Shown here: positions 7,605 through 8,371 of the stretch, piece by piece | How positions within the stretch are numbered: position 1 is the stretch's first letter | Layout of the letters: every line of letters begins with the position of its first letter | NCBI GenBank assembly: GCA_023299965.1 | Contig: JALZVN010000203.1 | Span: 1-8,371, forward strand | Source: Saprospiraceae bacterium | Lineage (GTDB): Bacteria > Bacteroidota > Bacteroidia > Chitinophagales > Saprospiraceae | Length of the DNA stretch: 8,371 nt | Reading direction: 5' to 3' | Program-made: the position numbers and the translations under genes | The notes under the pieces: generated by a model | What the model was told of the DNA's origin: nothing | Seen by the model: the letters and a program-made list of their open reading frames with translations, nothing else | Database searches by the model: none

Positions 7605-7625
7605 AATACTATGATCACTAGTATT
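7605..7625. promoter_or_regulatory. Perfect 7-bp inverted repeat upstream of the nuclease gene
   Basis: AATACTA at 7605-7611 and TAGTATT at 7619-7625 are exact reverse complements with a 7-bp spacer (TGATCAC). The arms lie 24-44 bp upstream of the TAnnTTTG element and 50-70 bp upstream of the nuclease ATG. That overlaps the place where a -33 element or an operator would sit. It could be a regulator site for the nuclease gene, or a hairpin ending the preceding transcript (a short TTTT follows within TATTTTATG). Both are inference. Confidence 0.35.
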
Positions 7626-7648
7626 TTATGAATCAAAGAAAACTTTAT

Positions 7649-7656
7649 TATTTTTG
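7649..7656 (+). promoter_or_regulatory. Candidate Bacteroidota -7 promoter element for the nuclease
   Basis: TATTTTTG is an exact match to TAnnTTTG, the -7 element of the Bacteroidota primary sigma factor. It ends 18 bp before the nuclease ATG, so transcription would start only about 10-15 nt before the start codon. No clear TTTG -33 element is visible about 20 bp upstream. The element is T-rich, so a chance match is possible. Confidence 0.4.
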
Positions 7657-7674
7657 CTATTCGCAAAGCAGAAT

Positions 7675-8371
7675 ATGGCAAAACTTAGAAGGAATCATCA
7701 ACAATCGAGTAATTCGGGAGGAATCGTAGCTAGAGGAGGTATTTTTGCCATCTTGATCGGGGTTTTGTACATGGTGTTTAGAGTATTAGATGTGGAAGTT
7801 TTTGAGCCTCCAGTAATAAGCTCGACGGAGCCTGTAGCGGTGAATACCTTGATGTCTAATCTACCTTCTGTGAACGGTGAACTTGTTCATCATAAGTACT
7901 ACAGTCTCTCTTACTTAGAAAAATACGAGCAAGCAGAATGGGTTGCTTATCGTATGACGGAAGATGTAATGAATGGTCCTTACGTAAAGCGGCAAGATGA
8001 TTTTAGACCTGATCCGAAAGTAAGCACGGCCTCTGCGGATTTGCCGGATTATAAACGGTCTGGTTATGATAGAGGACACATGGTTCCCGCAGGAGATATG
8101 AACTTTGATGAACTCGCCATGTCGGAAACCTTTTTTATGAGTAACATGAGCCCACAGGTGCATAGTTTTAATGGAGGACTCTGGCGTGAACTAGAAGAGC
8201 AAACTCGAGACTGGGTAAGGCAATTCAATACCTTGAATATTGTAACAGGACCGATATTCAATAAGGAGCCACTGGACTATATTGGCCCAAATGATGTAGC
8301 TGTGCCCGCTGCTTACTTCAAGGTCCTTATGACGGAGGGGAAGACTCCTAGAGCGGTGGGCTTTGTAATGA
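7675..8371 (+). CDS. Membrane-anchored DNA/RNA non-specific endonuclease, DRGH family (3' end outside window)
   Basis: The frame runs from ATG 7675 to the right edge, giving 232 codons with no stop. This is the first ATG after an in-frame TGA at 7612. A basic tail (KLRRNHQQ) and a hydrophobic segment at about 17-36 (ARGGIFAILIGVLYMVFRVL) suggest a membrane anchor with the enzyme outside the cytoplasm. The catalytic domain begins near residue 70. DRGHM at 132-136 supplies the catalytic His135. NMSPQ (157-161) and FNGGLWRELE (165-174) follow, where N166 is the likely Mg2+ ligand and E174 matches the second active-site Glu. The spacing of 31 residues from His to Asn and 8 from Asn to Glu closely follows Serratia nuclease (H89, N119, E127). 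GPIF (193-196) and the V(A)VPAAYFKV strand are also typical. The family cuts single- and double-stranded DNA and RNA without sequence preference. Roles in nutrient scavenging, extracellular DNA turnover or defence cannot be told apart here. No immunity or inhibitor gene is visible in the window. Confidence 0.92.
   Translation, partial: MAKLRRNHQQSSNSGGIVARGGIFAILIGVLYMVFRVLDVEVFEPPVISSTEPVAVNTLMSNLPSVNGELVHHKYYSLSYLEKYEQAEWVAYRMTEDVMNGPYVKRQDDFRPDPKVSTASADLPDYKRSGYDRGHMVPAGDMNFDELAMSETFFMSNMSPQVHSFNGGLWRELEEQTRDWVRQFNTLNIVTGPIFNKEPLDYIGPNDVAVPAAYFKVLMTEGKTPRAVGFVM

Noticed and set aside
7405..7614. 69-residue plus-strand ORF in the GC-rich block
   Set aside because: Its residue makeup (Cys, Met, Arg, Ser rich) fits no family, there is no ribosome binding site, and an overlapping open frame on the other strand suggests both are products of the high G+C content.
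7313..7681. 122-residue minus-strand ORF spanning the end of tamB, the gap and the nuclease start
   Set aside because: It overlaps two well-supported genes, runs opposite to both, and has no recognisable domain.

Overview
The window looks like part of a Bacteroidota chromosome, most plausibly a marine Cytophagales- or Saprospiria-type organism. The evidence is SprB-type repeats in a secreted enzyme, a Bacteroidota-style very long TamB, AT-rich DNA, start codons without clear Shine-Dalgarno sequences, and an exact match to the Bacteroidota -7 promoter element (TAnnTTTG) before the last gene. Genus or family cannot be fixed from this sequence alone.

There are three genes, two of them cut by the window edges. 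(1) On the minus strand, 2152 down to the left edge encodes a secreted glycoside hydrolase with a TIM-barrel catalytic domain and at least two C-terminal SprB repeats. Its 3' end lies outside the window. (2) On the plus strand, 2460-7397 encodes a complete 1645-residue TamB/DUF490 inner-membrane-anchored envelope protein. (3) On the plus strand, 7675 to the right edge encodes a membrane-anchored DNA/RNA non-specific (DRGH, NucA/EndA-type) endonuclease. Its C-terminus is missing.

The two intergenic stretches hold the structure that the genes do not explain. The 307-bp divergent region (2153-2459) separates genes 1 and 2 and carries a cluster of four GTTAAA/TTTAAC half-sites within 96 bp, plus a small hairpin. 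The 277-bp region between genes 2 and 3 (7398-7674) starts with a GC-rich, non-coding-looking block of about 180 bp (about 52% G+C by hand count, against AT-rich flanks) with several short hairpins. It may be a dispersed intergenic repeat or a structured RNA. After it come a 7-bp inverted repeat and a promoter-like element before the nuclease.

No shared pathway links the three genes. All three products belong to the cell envelope or exterior: envelope biogenesis (TamB), polysaccharide breakdown (glycoside hydrolase) and membrane-anchored nucleic acid cleavage (nuclease). The 277-bp gap and the promoter-like element suggest the nuclease is transcribed separately from tamB. I see no CRISPR array, tRNA, rRNA, transposase or clear phage gene. 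I did not find convincing evidence of a wholly new multi-gene system; the best leads are the GC-rich element and the half-site cluster.
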